Shown: piece after piece, positions 26,608 through 35,135 of the stretch | Layout: each line of letters opens with the position of its first letter | Position numbering within the stretch: the stretch's first letter is position 1 | Source: Sphingomonas sp. TDK1 | GTDB lineage: Bacteria; Pseudomonadota; Alphaproteobacteria; Sphingomonadales; Sphingomonadaceae | Length of the DNA stretch: 64,000 nucleotides | Direction of reading: 5' to 3' | NCBI RefSeq assembly: GCF_001650735.1 | Contig: NZ_LXVY01000045.1 | Span: forward strand, 1 to 64,000 | Made by a program: the position numbers and the translations under genes | Notes under the pieces: generated by a model | Database searches by the model: none | What the model saw: the letters and a program-made list of their open reading frames with translations, nothing else | What the model was told of the DNA's origin: nothing

Positions 26608-26844
26608 TCAGCTCCCCGTCATCGGGTGCTGCTGCTCGCGCGATACCATCTGCTGGCTCTGGCGCTGGCAGGAGGCCTGCACGACGGGATAATCGACATC
26701 TGTGGCGCGACGAAGTGCGCCCTCCATGGCTTCCTGGCAGGCGACCTGCGACGTATAGCGGGCGGATTCCAGGCGGACCTGGCGGCAGGCCTGCGCGTCG
26801 TCGCTGCAACCCATGATCGCCAGCACGTATAGCAGTTGGTCCAT
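26608..26844 (-). CDS. Small conserved Cys-containing protein
   Basis: A 78-residue protein with four cysteines (in MGCSDDAQAC, QVACQEA and QASCQRQ) and a short hydrophobic start MDQLLYVLAIMGC. A strong AGGAGG site lies about nine bases before the ATG. The spacing of the cysteines suggests two disulfides, so it may be exported, although the hydrophobic segment is short for a signal peptide. I recall short sphingomonad proteins of this type, with no known role. It is convergent with tyrA (three bases apart) and divergent from the ABC exporter. Confidence 0.65.
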   Translation of the reverse strand: MDQLLYVLAIMGCSDDAQACRQVRLESARYTSQVACQEAMEGALRRATDVDYPVVQASCQRQSQQMVSREQQHPMTGS

Positions 26845-26933
26845 GATCGTGACCTCCTGCCCGATTCAACGGACAGACCTCCGGGCTGTTCCCGTGGTTG
26901 CGTCATGCGCGCCCGCGTCCCAGATTAGGGCGG

Positions 26934-28754
26934 ATGCCTCCCGAAACCTCGTCCGCCACGCTCGACCGGCCCATGCTCGGCACGATGAAGCGCTTCCTGC
27001 CCTATCTGTGGCCGCGCCATGCGCCGGGGCTGCGGATTCGGATCGTGCTCGCGCTGCTGCTCGTGCTCTGCTCGAAGCTGGTGCAGGTCTATGGCGCGCC
27101 GTTCGCGCTGCAGGGCGCGATCGACCGGATGGCCTCGGGCCCGCGCGACGCGGTATGGCTGATCGTCGCGCTCGTCACCGGCTATGCCGCCGCGCGGCTG
27201 GGCACGGTGCTGTTCGACAACCTCCGCAACGCCGTGTTCGAGCGGGTGGGGCAGGACGCGACCCGCCGGCTCGCCTCGGACGTGTTCCGCCATCTCCACC
27301 AGCTGTCCTTGCGCTTCCACCTCAACCGCCGCACCGGCGCGGTGACCAAGGTGGTCGAGCGCGGCACCAAGAGCATCGACACGATGCTCTATTTCCTGCT
27401 GTTCAACATCGCCCCTACGATCCTCGAGCTCGGCATGGTGCTCGGCATCTTCGGCACCCGCTTCGGCTGGTGGCTGGTCGCGGGCACGCTGGCGATGGTG
27501 GTGGTCTATATCGCCTTCACCCGCTGGGTGACCGACTGGCGCTCCAAGCTGCGCGAGCAGATGAATGACCTCGATACCGGGGCCGTGGCGCACGCAGTCG
27601 ATTCGCTGCTCAACTTCGAAACGGTGAAGTATTTCAACGCCGAAGCCCGCGAGAGCGCGCGCTACGACAAGGCGATGACGGCATACATGAACGCCGCCGT
27701 CACCAGCGAGAACTCGCTCGCCTGGCTCAATATCGGCCAGGCGGTGATCACCAACCTGATGCTCGCCGCGGGCATGGCGCTGGTGGTGTTCGGCTGGGCG
27801 AGCGGGCGATTCACGCCGGGCGACGTGGTGCTGGTGTCGACGCTGCTGAGCCAGCTGTTCCGTCCGCTCGACATGCTCGGCTGGGTGTATCGCACGATCC
27901 GCCAGGGCGTGATCGACATGGGCGCGATGTTCGACCTGCTCGATACCGGCGCCGAGGTGAAGGATTCGGCGCACGCGCAGCCGCTTGCCATCCAGCAGGG
28001 GCATGTACGGTTCGAGGGCGTGCAGTTCGGCTATGACGCCGATCGCCAGATCCTGAAGGGCATCGATCTCGACATCCCGGCAGGCGCCACCGTCGCCGTG
28101 GTCGGCCCCTCGGGGGCGGGCAAGTCGACGCTCGCTCGGCTGATGTACCGCTTCTACGACGTGACCGGCGGCCGCATCACCATCGACGGGCAGGACATCC
28201 GCGAGGTGACCCAGACGAGCCTCCGCGCCGCGATCGGGATCGTGCCCCAGGACACGGTGCTGTTCAACGAGACGATCGGCTACAACATCGCCTATGGCCG
28301 CGAGGGCGCGAGCGAGGCGGAGATCGCCGATGCGGTGCGCGGCGCGTCGATCGCCAACTTCATCCAGGCGCTGCCCGACGGGCTCGACACGCGGGTGGGC
28401 GAGCGCGGGCTCAAGCTCTCCGGCGGCGAAAAGCAGCGCGTGGCGATCGCCCGCACGCTGGTCAAGAATCCGCCCATCCTGATCCTCGACGAGGCGACCA
28501 GCGCGCTCGACAGCCGTACCGAGGCGGACATCCAGGCGACGCTCGAATCGATCGAGCAGGGCCGAACCACGATCGTGATCGCCCATCGACTGTCGACCGT
28601 GGTGCATGCCGACCGGATCGTCGTGCTGGAGGCAGGCCGGGTGGTAGAGCAGGGCACGCACACCGAGTTGCTGCGCCAGGACGGTATCTACGCCGAAATG
28701 TGGGCGCGCCAGGCGCAGGAACGCGAGGAAGGCGACGCGCCCGTCGCGGAATGA
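26934..28754 (+). CDS. Atm1-type ABC exporter (fused permease and ATPase)
   Basis: A 606-residue half-transporter. Residues 20-320 hold six membrane helices of the type I exporter fold, with the ETVKYFNAEARE segment that is typical of the Atm1/HMT1 branch. The ATPase has Walker A GPSGAGKST (about residues 392-400), signature LSGGEKQRVAIAR and Walker B ILILDEATSALD. Bacterial Atm1 proteins export glutathione conjugates, often of heavy metals; mitochondrial ones serve Fe-S and heme handling. The ATG at 26934 gives the family N-terminus MPPETSSATLDRP; upstream starts are weaker. Confidence 0.92.
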   Translation: MPPETSSATLDRPMLGTMKRFLPYLWPRHAPGLRIRIVLALLLVLCSKLVQVYGAPFALQGAIDRMASGPRDAVWLIVALVTGYAAARLGTVLFDNLRNAVFERVGQDATRRLASDVFRHLHQLSLRFHLNRRTGAVTKVVERGTKSIDTMLYFLLFNIAPTILELGMVLGIFGTRFGWWLVAGTLAMVVVYIAFTRWVTDWRSKLREQMNDLDTGAVAHAVDSLLNFETVKYFNAEARESARYDKAMTAYMNAAVTSENSLAWLNIGQAVITNLMLAAGMALVVFGWASGRFTPGDVVLVSTLLSQLFRPLDMLGWVYRTIRQGVIDMGAMFDLLDTGAEVKDSAHAQPLAIQQGHVRFEGVQFGYDADRQILKGIDLDIPAGATVAVVGPSGAGKSTLARLMYRFYDVTGGRITIDGQDIREVTQTSLRAAIGIVPQDTVLFNETIGYNIAYGREGASEAEIADAVRGASIANFIQALPDGLDTRVGERGLKLSGGEKQRVAIARTLVKNPPILILDEATSALDSRTEADIQATLESIEQGRTTIVIAHRLSTVVHADRIVVLEAGRVVEQGTHTELLRQDGIYAEMWARQAQEREEGDAPVAE

Positions 28755-28847
28755 CGTTGCAGCCGCCGGTCCTTAAGCATCCCTGCGGAACCTCCTGCCA
28801 CCTCGCTTCGCTGTCTGCTACGATTGCACGATCGCAAGGGGGGGGAC

Positions 28848-29804
28848 ATGGGGAAAAATCGATCGACGCTGATACCGTTCGGATTGGCCGGCATCGGTGT
28901 ATTGGGGCTGGCCGGATGGTCCGCCTGGGCGGGCCGCAAGGCCGAAGAGAGGGTGCCCGCAGACGGCCGGTTCGTGGACGTCGACGGCGCGCGGCTCCAC
29001 ATCGTCGAACTGGGTCCGAAGGATGCAACTGGGCCGGCGATCGTGATGATCCACGGTCTGATGGCGCAGCTACGCAACTTCTCCCATTCGCTCGCCGGAC
29101 GACTCGCGAAGGACCACCGCGTGATCCTCGTCGATCGCCCGGGATGGGGACATTCGCACCTCACCGGGCCGCGCCCCGATCTTGCGCGGCAGGGACAGAT
29201 GATCGGGCAGCTGATCGAAACGCTAGGGCTGCGGAAGCCGCTGGTCGTCGGCCATTCGATGGGCGGTGCAGTGTCGCTGGCGCTGGCTACGGAACGTCCC
29301 GAGCTGCCCGGCGCCCTCGCGCTGATCGCGCCGCTGACCCAGGCGGTGGAGCGACCGCCGGCGGTGTTCCGCGGCCTGATGGCGCCACCGGGCGTCCGCG
29401 AGGCACTCGCCTGGACGATCGCGGTGCCGATGGCGGTAGCGTTCGGCAAACGCGGCGCAGAAGCCGTGTTCGCGCCCGATCCGGTGCCCGCGGACTTCGC
29501 CACGGCCGGGGGCGGGGCGCTGTCGGCGCGCGCGTCCGCCTATCGGATGGGCAGTTTCGAGATTCGCATGGCGGAGCGCGCGATGCCGCCGCTGGTCGCA
29601 CGCTACGGCGAAATCCGGATACCGGTCTCGATCCTGTACGGTCGGCAGGATGCGCTGCTCGATCCGACGCTGCACGGCGAACGCACGGTCGCGGAGATCG
29701 CCGGGGGCAAGCTGACGCTGGTCGACGGCGGCCACATGCTGCCGCTGACGCATCCCGACGAAACCGAAGCCTGGCTCCGCGAGACGCTGGCGGACATGGC
29801 CTGA
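28848..29804 (+). CDS. Membrane-anchored alpha/beta hydrolase
   Basis: A 318-residue hydrolase with an N-terminal membrane anchor or uncleaved signal (about residues 8-28, FGLAGIGVLGLAGWSAWAG). The oxyanion region is MIHGLMAQLRNF, the nucleophile elbow is GHSMGGAVS and the late acid and His lie in YGRQDALLDP and VDGGHMLPLTHPDE. It probably cleaves an ester or acts on an aromatic ring-cleavage product, but the substrate is unknown. The ATG at 28848 has an AAGGGGGGGG site upstream. It is 93 bases after the ABC gene and convergent with the TlpA-like gene. Confidence 0.85.
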   Translation: MGKNRSTLIPFGLAGIGVLGLAGWSAWAGRKAEERVPADGRFVDVDGARLHIVELGPKDATGPAIVMIHGLMAQLRNFSHSLAGRLAKDHRVILVDRPGWGHSHLTGPRPDLARQGQMIGQLIETLGLRKPLVVGHSMGGAVSLALATERPELPGALALIAPLTQAVERPPAVFRGLMAPPGVREALAWTIAVPMAVAFGKRGAEAVFAPDPVPADFATAGGGALSARASAYRMGSFEIRMAERAMPPLVARYGEIRIPVSILYGRQDALLDPTLHGERTVAEIAGGKLTLVDGGHMLPLTHPDETEAWLRETLADMA

Positions 29805-29810
29805 ACGCCG

Positions 29811-30374
29811 TTACTTCACTTCGGCGATCAGCTTGGCGGCTTCAGGGCTGGCCCAGTCGAACTCGCCGGAGACGCGCCAAACTTCCTTGCCGGTGGAATC
29901 GTACAGGATCGTCGTCGGCAAGTTGACGCCCAGCTGCACGCTGAACGCCGTGTCCGTATCCAGATACGGCTTCAGGTGCTGGTAGCCGTTCTTCTGGAAG
30001 AAGGGGCCGACGACCTCCATCCCCTTGAGGTCCTGGCTGAGCGGCAGCACAACAAGCGTGTCGCCCGTTTTGCCCGCCAGCGTATCGAGCGTCGGCATTT
30101 CCTTGATGCACGGCACGCACCAGGTCGCCCACAGGTTGAGCAGCACCGGCTTGCCCTTGAAGGCCGCCAGCGTGGCCTTCTTGCCCGCCGCATCGGTGAA
30201 CGGAATCGTTGGCGCCGCCTCGCCCTTGTGGCTGCGGTCGACCGTGCCGCCCGGCGCGGGCACGCTTGCATTGGCAGGCGCCGCTACGTTCGCTTGCTGA
30301 GAAGGCTGCGATTGCTTATCGCACGCGCCCAGTGCGAGGGCGCCCAGAAGGAGAAGACCGATCACCGAGCGCAA
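29811..30374 (-). CDS. TlpA-like thiol-disulfide oxidoreductase lipoprotein
   Basis: A 187-residue lipoprotein with a thioredoxin domain. The signal ends at a lipobox (LGAC, cysteine near residue 18). The redox site is WATWCVPC, inside VLLNLWATWCVPCIKEMPTL, and a cis-Pro follows in VNLPTTILYD. It should reduce disulfides in the periplasm, as in cytochrome c maturation. Start choice: TTG at 30374 has GGAG six bases upstream and gives a basic signal start (MRSVIG); ATG at 30392 has no binding site and adds two acidic residues. Either start makes the 5' end overlap the divergent argH gene region. Confidence 0.85.
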   Translation of the reverse strand: MRSVIGLLLLGALALGACDKQSQPSQQANVAAPANASVPAPGGTVDRSHKGEAAPTIPFTDAAGKKATLAAFKGKPVLLNLWATWCVPCIKEMPTLDTLAGKTGDTLVVLPLSQDLKGMEVVGPFFQKNGYQHLKPYLDTDTAFSVQLGVNLPTTILYDSTGKEVWRVSGEFDWASPEAAKLIAEVK

Positions 30375-30390
30375 GGACAGCTCCAATTCC

Positions 30391-31767
30391 ATGTGGGGAG
30401 GGCGCTTCGCCGAAGGCCCGTCCGCGGTGATGCGCGAGATAAACGCCTCTATTCCCTTCGACAAGCGAATGTGGCGACAGGATCTGCGCGGCTCCAAGGC
30501 GCATGTCGAGATGCTGGGCCAGCAGGGGATCGTCGGGGCCGAAGACGCAGCGACGATCGGCGCGGGGCTCGACCAGGTCGCCGAAGAGTTCGCCGCGAAC
30601 GGCGTGCCCGAGGATCTGGCGCTCGAAGACATCCACATGCTCTCCGAAAGCCGGCTGGCGTCGAAGATCGGGCCCGTGGCGGGCCGCCTCCACACCGCGC
30701 GCTCGCGCAACGACCAGGTCGCGACCGACTTCCGCCTCTGGGTGCGCGACGCGGTCGACCAGGCCGATGCGGCGCTGGGTGCGCTGCAGGACGCGCTGCT
30801 GGCGCGGGCCGAGCAGCATGCCGACAGCGTGATGCCGGGCTTCACGCACCTTCAGGTCGCGCAGCCGGTGACGCTGGGCCACCATCTGATGGCCTATTTC
30901 GAGATGTTCGCGCGGGATCGCTCGCGGTTGCACGACGCCCGCGCGCGCATGAACCTGTGCCCGCTGGGCTCGGCGGCGCTGGCCGGTACCGGCTTCAACC
31001 TCGATCGCGAAGCCACCGCCGAGGCGCTGGGCTTCGACGGGCCGACCCGCAACTCGCTCGATTCGGTTTCGGACCGCGACTTCGCGCTCGATTATCTGAC
31101 GGCGGCGGCGCAGTGCAGCCTCCACCTCAGTCGGCTGGCCGAGGAATTCGTGATCTGGGCCAGCCAACCCTTCGGTTTCGTCGCGCTGTCCGACCAATGG
31201 TCGACCGGCAGCTCGATCATGCCGCAGAAGCGCAACCCCGACGCCGCCGAGCTGGTCCGCGGACATGCGGGGCGGATCAGCGGCGCGCTGTTCAGCCTGA
31301 TGATGACGATGAAGGGGCTGCCGCTCGCCTATTCGAAGGACATGCAGGACGACAAGCCGCCGGTGTTCGAAGCCCACGACCTGCTCGGCCTAAGCATCGC
31401 GGCGATGACCGGCATGGTCGAGAGCGCGACGTTCCGGCTGGAACGGATGCGCGCGGCTGCGGAGGCCGGTTTCTCGACCGCCACCGACCTCGCCGACTGG
31501 CTGGTGCGCGAAGGCGGCATCCCGTTCCGCGAGGCGCATCACATCACCGGCCGCGCGGTAGCGAAGGCGGAAGCCGAGGGCATCCGGCTCGATCAGCTGC
31601 CGATCGCAGCGCTTCAGGAAATCGATGCACGGATCGACGAACGCGTGTACGGCGTTCTCAGCGTCGACGCATCGGTGAACAGCCGGACCAGCTTCGGCGG
31701 CACGGCACCGTCGCGCGTTCGCGCGGCGATAGCGGCGGCTCGCAAGGGCCGTGAGGAGGAAGCATGA
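30391..31767 (+). CDS. argH: Argininosuccinate lyase
   Basis: A 458-residue (or longer) enzyme that splits argininosuccinate to arginine and fumarate. It begins MWGGRFAEGPSAVM and carries TARSRNDQVATDFRLWV and the fumarase-family signature GSSIMPQKRNPD (residues 273-284). The ATG at 30391 has a poor binding site, AAGGA thirteen bases away. In frame upstream there is an ideal AAGGAG (30348-30353) seven bases before an ATC codon at 30361, and the ten residues from there (ITERKDSSNS) look like the short N-terminal tail usual in this family. The true start may be the ATC. Coupled to the next gene by a four-base overlap. Confidence 0.95.
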   Translation: MWGGRFAEGPSAVMREINASIPFDKRMWRQDLRGSKAHVEMLGQQGIVGAEDAATIGAGLDQVAEEFAANGVPEDLALEDIHMLSESRLASKIGPVAGRLHTARSRNDQVATDFRLWVRDAVDQADAALGALQDALLARAEQHADSVMPGFTHLQVAQPVTLGHHLMAYFEMFARDRSRLHDARARMNLCPLGSAALAGTGFNLDREATAEALGFDGPTRNSLDSVSDRDFALDYLTAAAQCSLHLSRLAEEFVIWASQPFGFVALSDQWSTGSSIMPQKRNPDAAELVRGHAGRISGALFSLMMTMKGLPLAYSKDMQDDKPPVFEAHDLLGLSIAAMTGMVESATFRLERMRAAAEAGFSTATDLADWLVREGGIPFREAHHITGRAVAKAEAEGIRLDQLPIAALQEIDARIDERVYGVLSVDASVNSRTSFGGTAPSRVRAAIAAARKGREEEA

Positions 31768-32009
31768 GGAAGCGACTGCTGCTCGTCGTACCGGCCCTGG
31801 GCCTGGCACTGAGCGGCTGCGGCGTGCGCGAGGCCCTGGCCCCGCCGCCGGGGGCATCGCTGCCGGTGGCGCCATACGGCGCCGCGGCGACGCCCACGCC
31901 TCCTGACCTTCTCAAAGCGCCCGCCCAGACTCGCCCCTCGCGCAGCGACGACCTGATCCAGGCGTCCGAGGCGCGGCGGAGCGACGAGTTCGACCTGCCA
32001 CCCAACTGA
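31764..32009 (+). CDS. Small lipoprotein between argH and lysA
   Basis: An 81-residue lipoprotein: basic start MRKRLLLVV, hydrophobic core and lipobox LSGC at about residues 16-19, then a Pro/Ala-rich, probably disordered tail with many Asp, Arg and Ser. Its place before lysA recalls LptM (YifL), the small lipoprotein that helps the LptD/LptE outer-membrane complex form its disulfides in enterobacteria, whose gene lies by dapF. The LptM identity is a guess from size and position. The ATG overlaps the argH stop. Confidence 0.75.
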   Translation: MRKRLLLVVPALGLALSGCGVREALAPPPGASLPVAPYGAAATPTPPDLLKAPAQTRPSRSDDLIQASEARRSDEFDLPPN

Positions 32010-32058
32010 TTTTGGCGGCCCTGAGAGCATCTTGCTCTAACGCCGCACCCAGAGGCCC

Positions 32059-33318
32059 ATGACCGATTTTTCGATGATCGACGGCGAACTGCACGTCGAA
32101 TCGCTGCCCCTCGCGCGCATCGCCGCCGAGGTGGGTACGCCCGTCTATGTCTATTCCACCGAACGCTTCCAGGCCAATGCCCGCGCCTTTCGCGACGCGC
32201 TGAAGCCGCTGGGGCGCATCCACCTCGCCTTCGCGATCAAGGCCAATCCCAACCTCGCGGTGCTCAAGCTGCTGGCAAACGAGGGCTTCGGCGCCGACGT
32301 CGTCTCGGGTGGCGAGATGGCACGCGCGCTGGCGGCGGGCGTGGCGCCCAAGGACATCGTCTTCTCGGGGGTCGGCAAGACCCGGCGCGAGCTGGTCAAG
32401 GGGCTGGAGGCCGGGATCGGCCAGTTCAACCTCGAGCTGGTCGAGGAAGGCGAAGTGCTGGCGGCACTCGCGGCCGAGCGCGGGCTGACCGCGCGGGCAG
32501 CGCTGCGCGTCAATCCGGACGTCGATGCTGGCACGCACGAGAAGATCTCGACCGGCAAGGCGGAGAACAAGTTCGGCCTGCCGATCGGCGAAGCGCCGGC
32601 GATCTTCGATCGGCTCGGCAACCTCCCCGGCCTCGATCTGCACGGCATCGCGGTGCATATCGGCAGCCAGCTGCTCGGCCTCGCCCCGCTGGAAGCCGCG
32701 TTCGAGCGCGTCGGCCGGCTGCTCGCCGAGCTTCGCGCGAACGGCCACACCATCACCCATGTCGATCTCGGCGGCGGACTGGGCGTCGCCTATCGCCCCG
32801 GCGAGGTACCGCCGACGCCGGAAGCCTATGCCGAGATGGTCGCGCGGGTGACCAAGGACTGGGATGTCGAACTGATGTTCGAGCCGGGCCGCACCATCGC
32901 CGGCAGCGCAGGCCTGCTCGTCACCGAAGTGCTGTGGGTGAAGCCGGGGCAGGTCCATCCCTGGGTGGTGGTCGACGCGGCGATGAACGACCTCGCCCGC
33001 GTGGCCCTGTACGACGCCTATCACGGTTTCGCGGCGGTGCAGCCCAACGGCGAGCGCTTTGTGGCGAATGTCGCGGGGCCGGTGTGCGAAAGCACCGACG
33101 TGTTCGTTAAGGCGCGCGAGATCGACGCAGTCAAGGCCGGCGACCTCGCCGTGCTGGAGACCGCGGGCGCGTACGGCGCGACCATGGCCAGCACGTACAA
33201 TAGCCGCCCGCTGGTGCCCGAAGTACTGGTCTCGGGTGACCGCTACGCCGTGGTCGCCGGCCGCATCTCCGCCGAGGAGATCATGGCCGCCGAGCAGGTG
33301 CCGGACTGGCTGAAGTGA
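32059..33318 (+). CDS. lysA: Diaminopimelate decarboxylase
   Basis: A 419-residue fold-type III PLP enzyme for the last step of lysine synthesis. The PLP Lys61 is in AFAIKANPNLAVLK; other marks are HIGSQL, the glycine-rich phosphate loop VDLGGGLGVAY, EPGRTIAGSAG and the dimer-interface Cys in GPVCESTDVF. It ends with the usual YAVVAGR stretch. Length is normal. The stop overlaps the GTG start of the siroheme synthase gene by four bases. lysC is 28 kb downstream and not in the same unit. Confidence 0.96.
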   Translation: MTDFSMIDGELHVESLPLARIAAEVGTPVYVYSTERFQANARAFRDALKPLGRIHLAFAIKANPNLAVLKLLANEGFGADVVSGGEMARALAAGVAPKDIVFSGVGKTRRELVKGLEAGIGQFNLELVEEGEVLAALAAERGLTARAALRVNPDVDAGTHEKISTGKAENKFGLPIGEAPAIFDRLGNLPGLDLHGIAVHIGSQLLGLAPLEAAFERVGRLLAELRANGHTITHVDLGGGLGVAYRPGEVPPTPEAYAEMVARVTKDWDVELMFEPGRTIAGSAGLLVTEVLWVKPGQVHPWVVVDAAMNDLARVALYDAYHGFAAVQPNGERFVANVAGPVCESTDVFVKAREIDAVKAGDLAVLETAGAYGATMASTYNSRPLVPEVLVSGDRYAVVAGRISAEEIMAAEQVPDWLK

Positions 33319-34070
33319 CGCTCGCCGCGCTGCCCCTGTTCGTGAAGCTGGCGGGGCGGCCGGTAATCCTGATCGGCGAGGGCGAGCCGGCGGACGCCAA
33401 GCGCCGTCTGCTCGATCGTGCCGGCGCGCAGGTGGTGAGCGAGGGCGAGATCGCCGCGCTCGCCATCGTCGCGCTGGATGAGCCTGAAGAGGTCGTCGGC
33501 CGGCTCAAGGCACGCGGCGTGCTGGTTAACTGCGTCGACCGGCCGGAGCTGTGCGACTTTACGCTGCCGGCGATCGTCGACCGCGATCCGGTGCTGATCG
33601 CGATCGGCACGGGCGGCGTTTCGGCGGGTCTGGCAGCGGCACTCCGCCAGCGGCTGGAGGCGTTGCTGCCGGCGAGCCTCGGCACGCTCGCGCGGGGGCT
33701 GGGTCGCAGCCGCGCGGCGATGAAGATGCGCTGGCCCGATGCCGGTGCGCGCCGCCGAGCCTTGGCGGATGCGCTGGGCGAGGGCGGCATGCTCGATCTG
33801 CTCGCGGGTGACGGCGACGTCGATCGCTGGCTGGCCGATGGCGCCGCGCCCAAAGCGCAACTTGTCACGCTGCGGCTTAGCTCGCCCGATCCCGAAGACC
33901 TCACGCTGCGCAACGCCCGGCTGCTTGCGCAGGCGGACCGGCTTTTCCATCTAGGCGACGTGCCCGATGCCATTCTCAACCGCGCGCGTGCCGATGCCGC
34001 GCGCATTCTCGCCCGTCCCCCTGCCGATCCCGGCGATGGCCTGTCGCTCTGGCTGGAGATGGCGGGTTGA
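33315..34070 (+). CDS. Siroheme synthase (precorrin-2 dehydrogenase/ferrochelatase) with a methyltransferase stub
   Basis: A 251-residue protein that matches the N-terminal half of CysG: an NAD-binding domain (residues 1-110, with VILIGEGEPADAKRRLLDRAGA, VNCVDRPELCDFTLPAIVDR and AIGTGGVSAGLA) and the small dimer domain (about 115-178). It would oxidise precorrin-2 and insert iron to give siroheme for sulfite and nitrite reductases. Residues 180-251 look like the first third of a uroporphyrinogen methyltransferase domain (LLTLxxARLLxxAD type: DLTLRNARLLAQAD), cut short and without the GAGPGD loop. The start is GTG overlapping the lysA stop. Confidence 0.85.
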   Translation: MTLAALPLFVKLAGRPVILIGEGEPADAKRRLLDRAGAQVVSEGEIAALAIVALDEPEEVVGRLKARGVLVNCVDRPELCDFTLPAIVDRDPVLIAIGTGGVSAGLAAALRQRLEALLPASLGTLARGLGRSRAAMKMRWPDAGARRRALADALGEGGMLDLLAGDGDVDRWLADGAAPKAQLVTLRLSSPDPEDLTLRNARLLAQADRLFHLGDVPDAILNRARADAARILARPPADPGDGLSLWLEMAG

Positions 34071-35017
34071 GCGGCTTCGCCTATGTCGTGAAGGACGGCA
34101 CAGTCGAACAGCCGACGATGCGCGCGGCGCTGGCGGCGACCGGCGGCCTCACCTGGATCCACCTCACCACCAATGACGAGCGCGCCCAGCTCTGGCTTGG
34201 CGGCGAGGCCAAGCTCTCCCCTTATGTCATCGATTCGCTGACCGCGACCGAGACGCGGCCGCGCTGCGATGCGGTCGGCGACGGCGCGGTGATCAACCTG
34301 CGCGGTCTCTCGACCGAGGCGACCACGGCATCCGATCCGCTCGCGTCGATCCGCATCTTTGCCATGGGCGGCTGCGTCTTTTCGGTCACCCGCAAGCATC
34401 TCAATGCTCTGCCGGCGGTGCGCGCGCAGGTGGAAGCGGGCAAGATCCTCGACCCAGGCGACCTGATCGCCGCCTTTGCGCAAGAGATCACCGAGCAGCT
34501 TGATCCCGTCGTCGCCGAGCTCGGCGATTCCCTTGATGATTGCGAGGAGCAGCTCTCCGCCCACCGCGCCTTCGAGCTGCGGCGGATGGTTAACAAGGTG
34601 CGGGTGCAGGCGATCGGCTATCGCCGGTTCCTCAACCCCCAGCGCGCGGCGATCGAGAAGCTGGCGGGCTTGCCGGGTGACTGGCTGCGGGACGACGATC
34701 GGCTGCATCTCTCGGCTGCCGCCGACCGCGCCGCACGCATGGCCGAAGAGGTCGAGAGCATCCGCGAGCGCGCAGCGCTGACGCACGAAACGCTCACCGA
34801 CCTGCGCGGCGAGCTGCTCGACCAGCGCTCGCTGGTGATTGCCATCGTCGCGATGGTATTCCTGCCGCTGACGTTTCTCACCGGACTTCTGGGCATGAAC
34901 GTCGACGGGATCCCCTTCGCACACGAACCCTGGGCTTTCTGGGGGGTGGTGGGCATGTGCGTGGTCATGTCGGCGGGGATCGCGGGATATTTCGTCCACC
35001 GCCACTGGTTCGAATAG
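34067..35017 (+). CDS. CorA/ZntB family divalent cation transporter
   Basis: A 316-residue protein of the CorA superfamily. A large cytoplasmic domain (residues 1-250) with long charged helices precedes two C-terminal membrane helices (about 257-280 and 290-311). The GMN signature at the end of the first helix is present (LLGMNVDGIPF). The short loop between helices and the overall features are closer to ZntB (zinc) than to magnesium CorA, but the metal is not certain. The start is probably TTG at 34067, overlapping the previous stop. Confidence 0.85.
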   Translation: MSGFAYVVKDGTVEQPTMRAALAATGGLTWIHLTTNDERAQLWLGGEAKLSPYVIDSLTATETRPRCDAVGDGAVINLRGLSTEATTASDPLASIRIFAMGGCVFSVTRKHLNALPAVRAQVEAGKILDPGDLIAAFAQEITEQLDPVVAELGDSLDDCEEQLSAHRAFELRRMVNKVRVQAIGYRRFLNPQRAAIEKLAGLPGDWLRDDDRLHLSAAADRAARMAEEVESIRERAALTHETLTDLRGELLDQRSLVIAIVAMVFLPLTFLTGLLGMNVDGIPFAHEPWAFWGVVGMCVVMSAGIAGYFVHRHWFE

Positions 35018-35023
35018 ACTCGC

Positions 35024-35131
35024 TGATTCCTGGCATCCCTGCGGACGCGGGAATCCATTCGCCGCGCTGTTGCAGCAGGCGCCATGACGGCGACCCCGAT
35101 GAATTCCGGCTTTCGCCGGCACGACGGAGGG
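35024..35131. repeat. Intergenic palindromic repeat (REP-like)
   Basis: The stretch between two convergent genes holds a GC hairpin CCGGC-TTTC-GCCGG (35106-35119) and, at the other end, TCCCTGCGGACGCGGGAATCC. Read on the minus strand it has the wording of the common proteobacterial repeat that includes GCCGGCGAAAGCCGG and ATGGATTCCCGC. Such repeats often lie between convergent genes and may act as terminators or as remnants of REP elements. No transposase is near. Confidence 0.6.
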
Positions 35132-35135
35132 CGGA

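Noticed and set aside
26925..28661. A 578-codon open frame antisense to the ABC exporter
   Set aside because: Long antisense frames are expected at this GC content; the sense frame has all ABC motifs.
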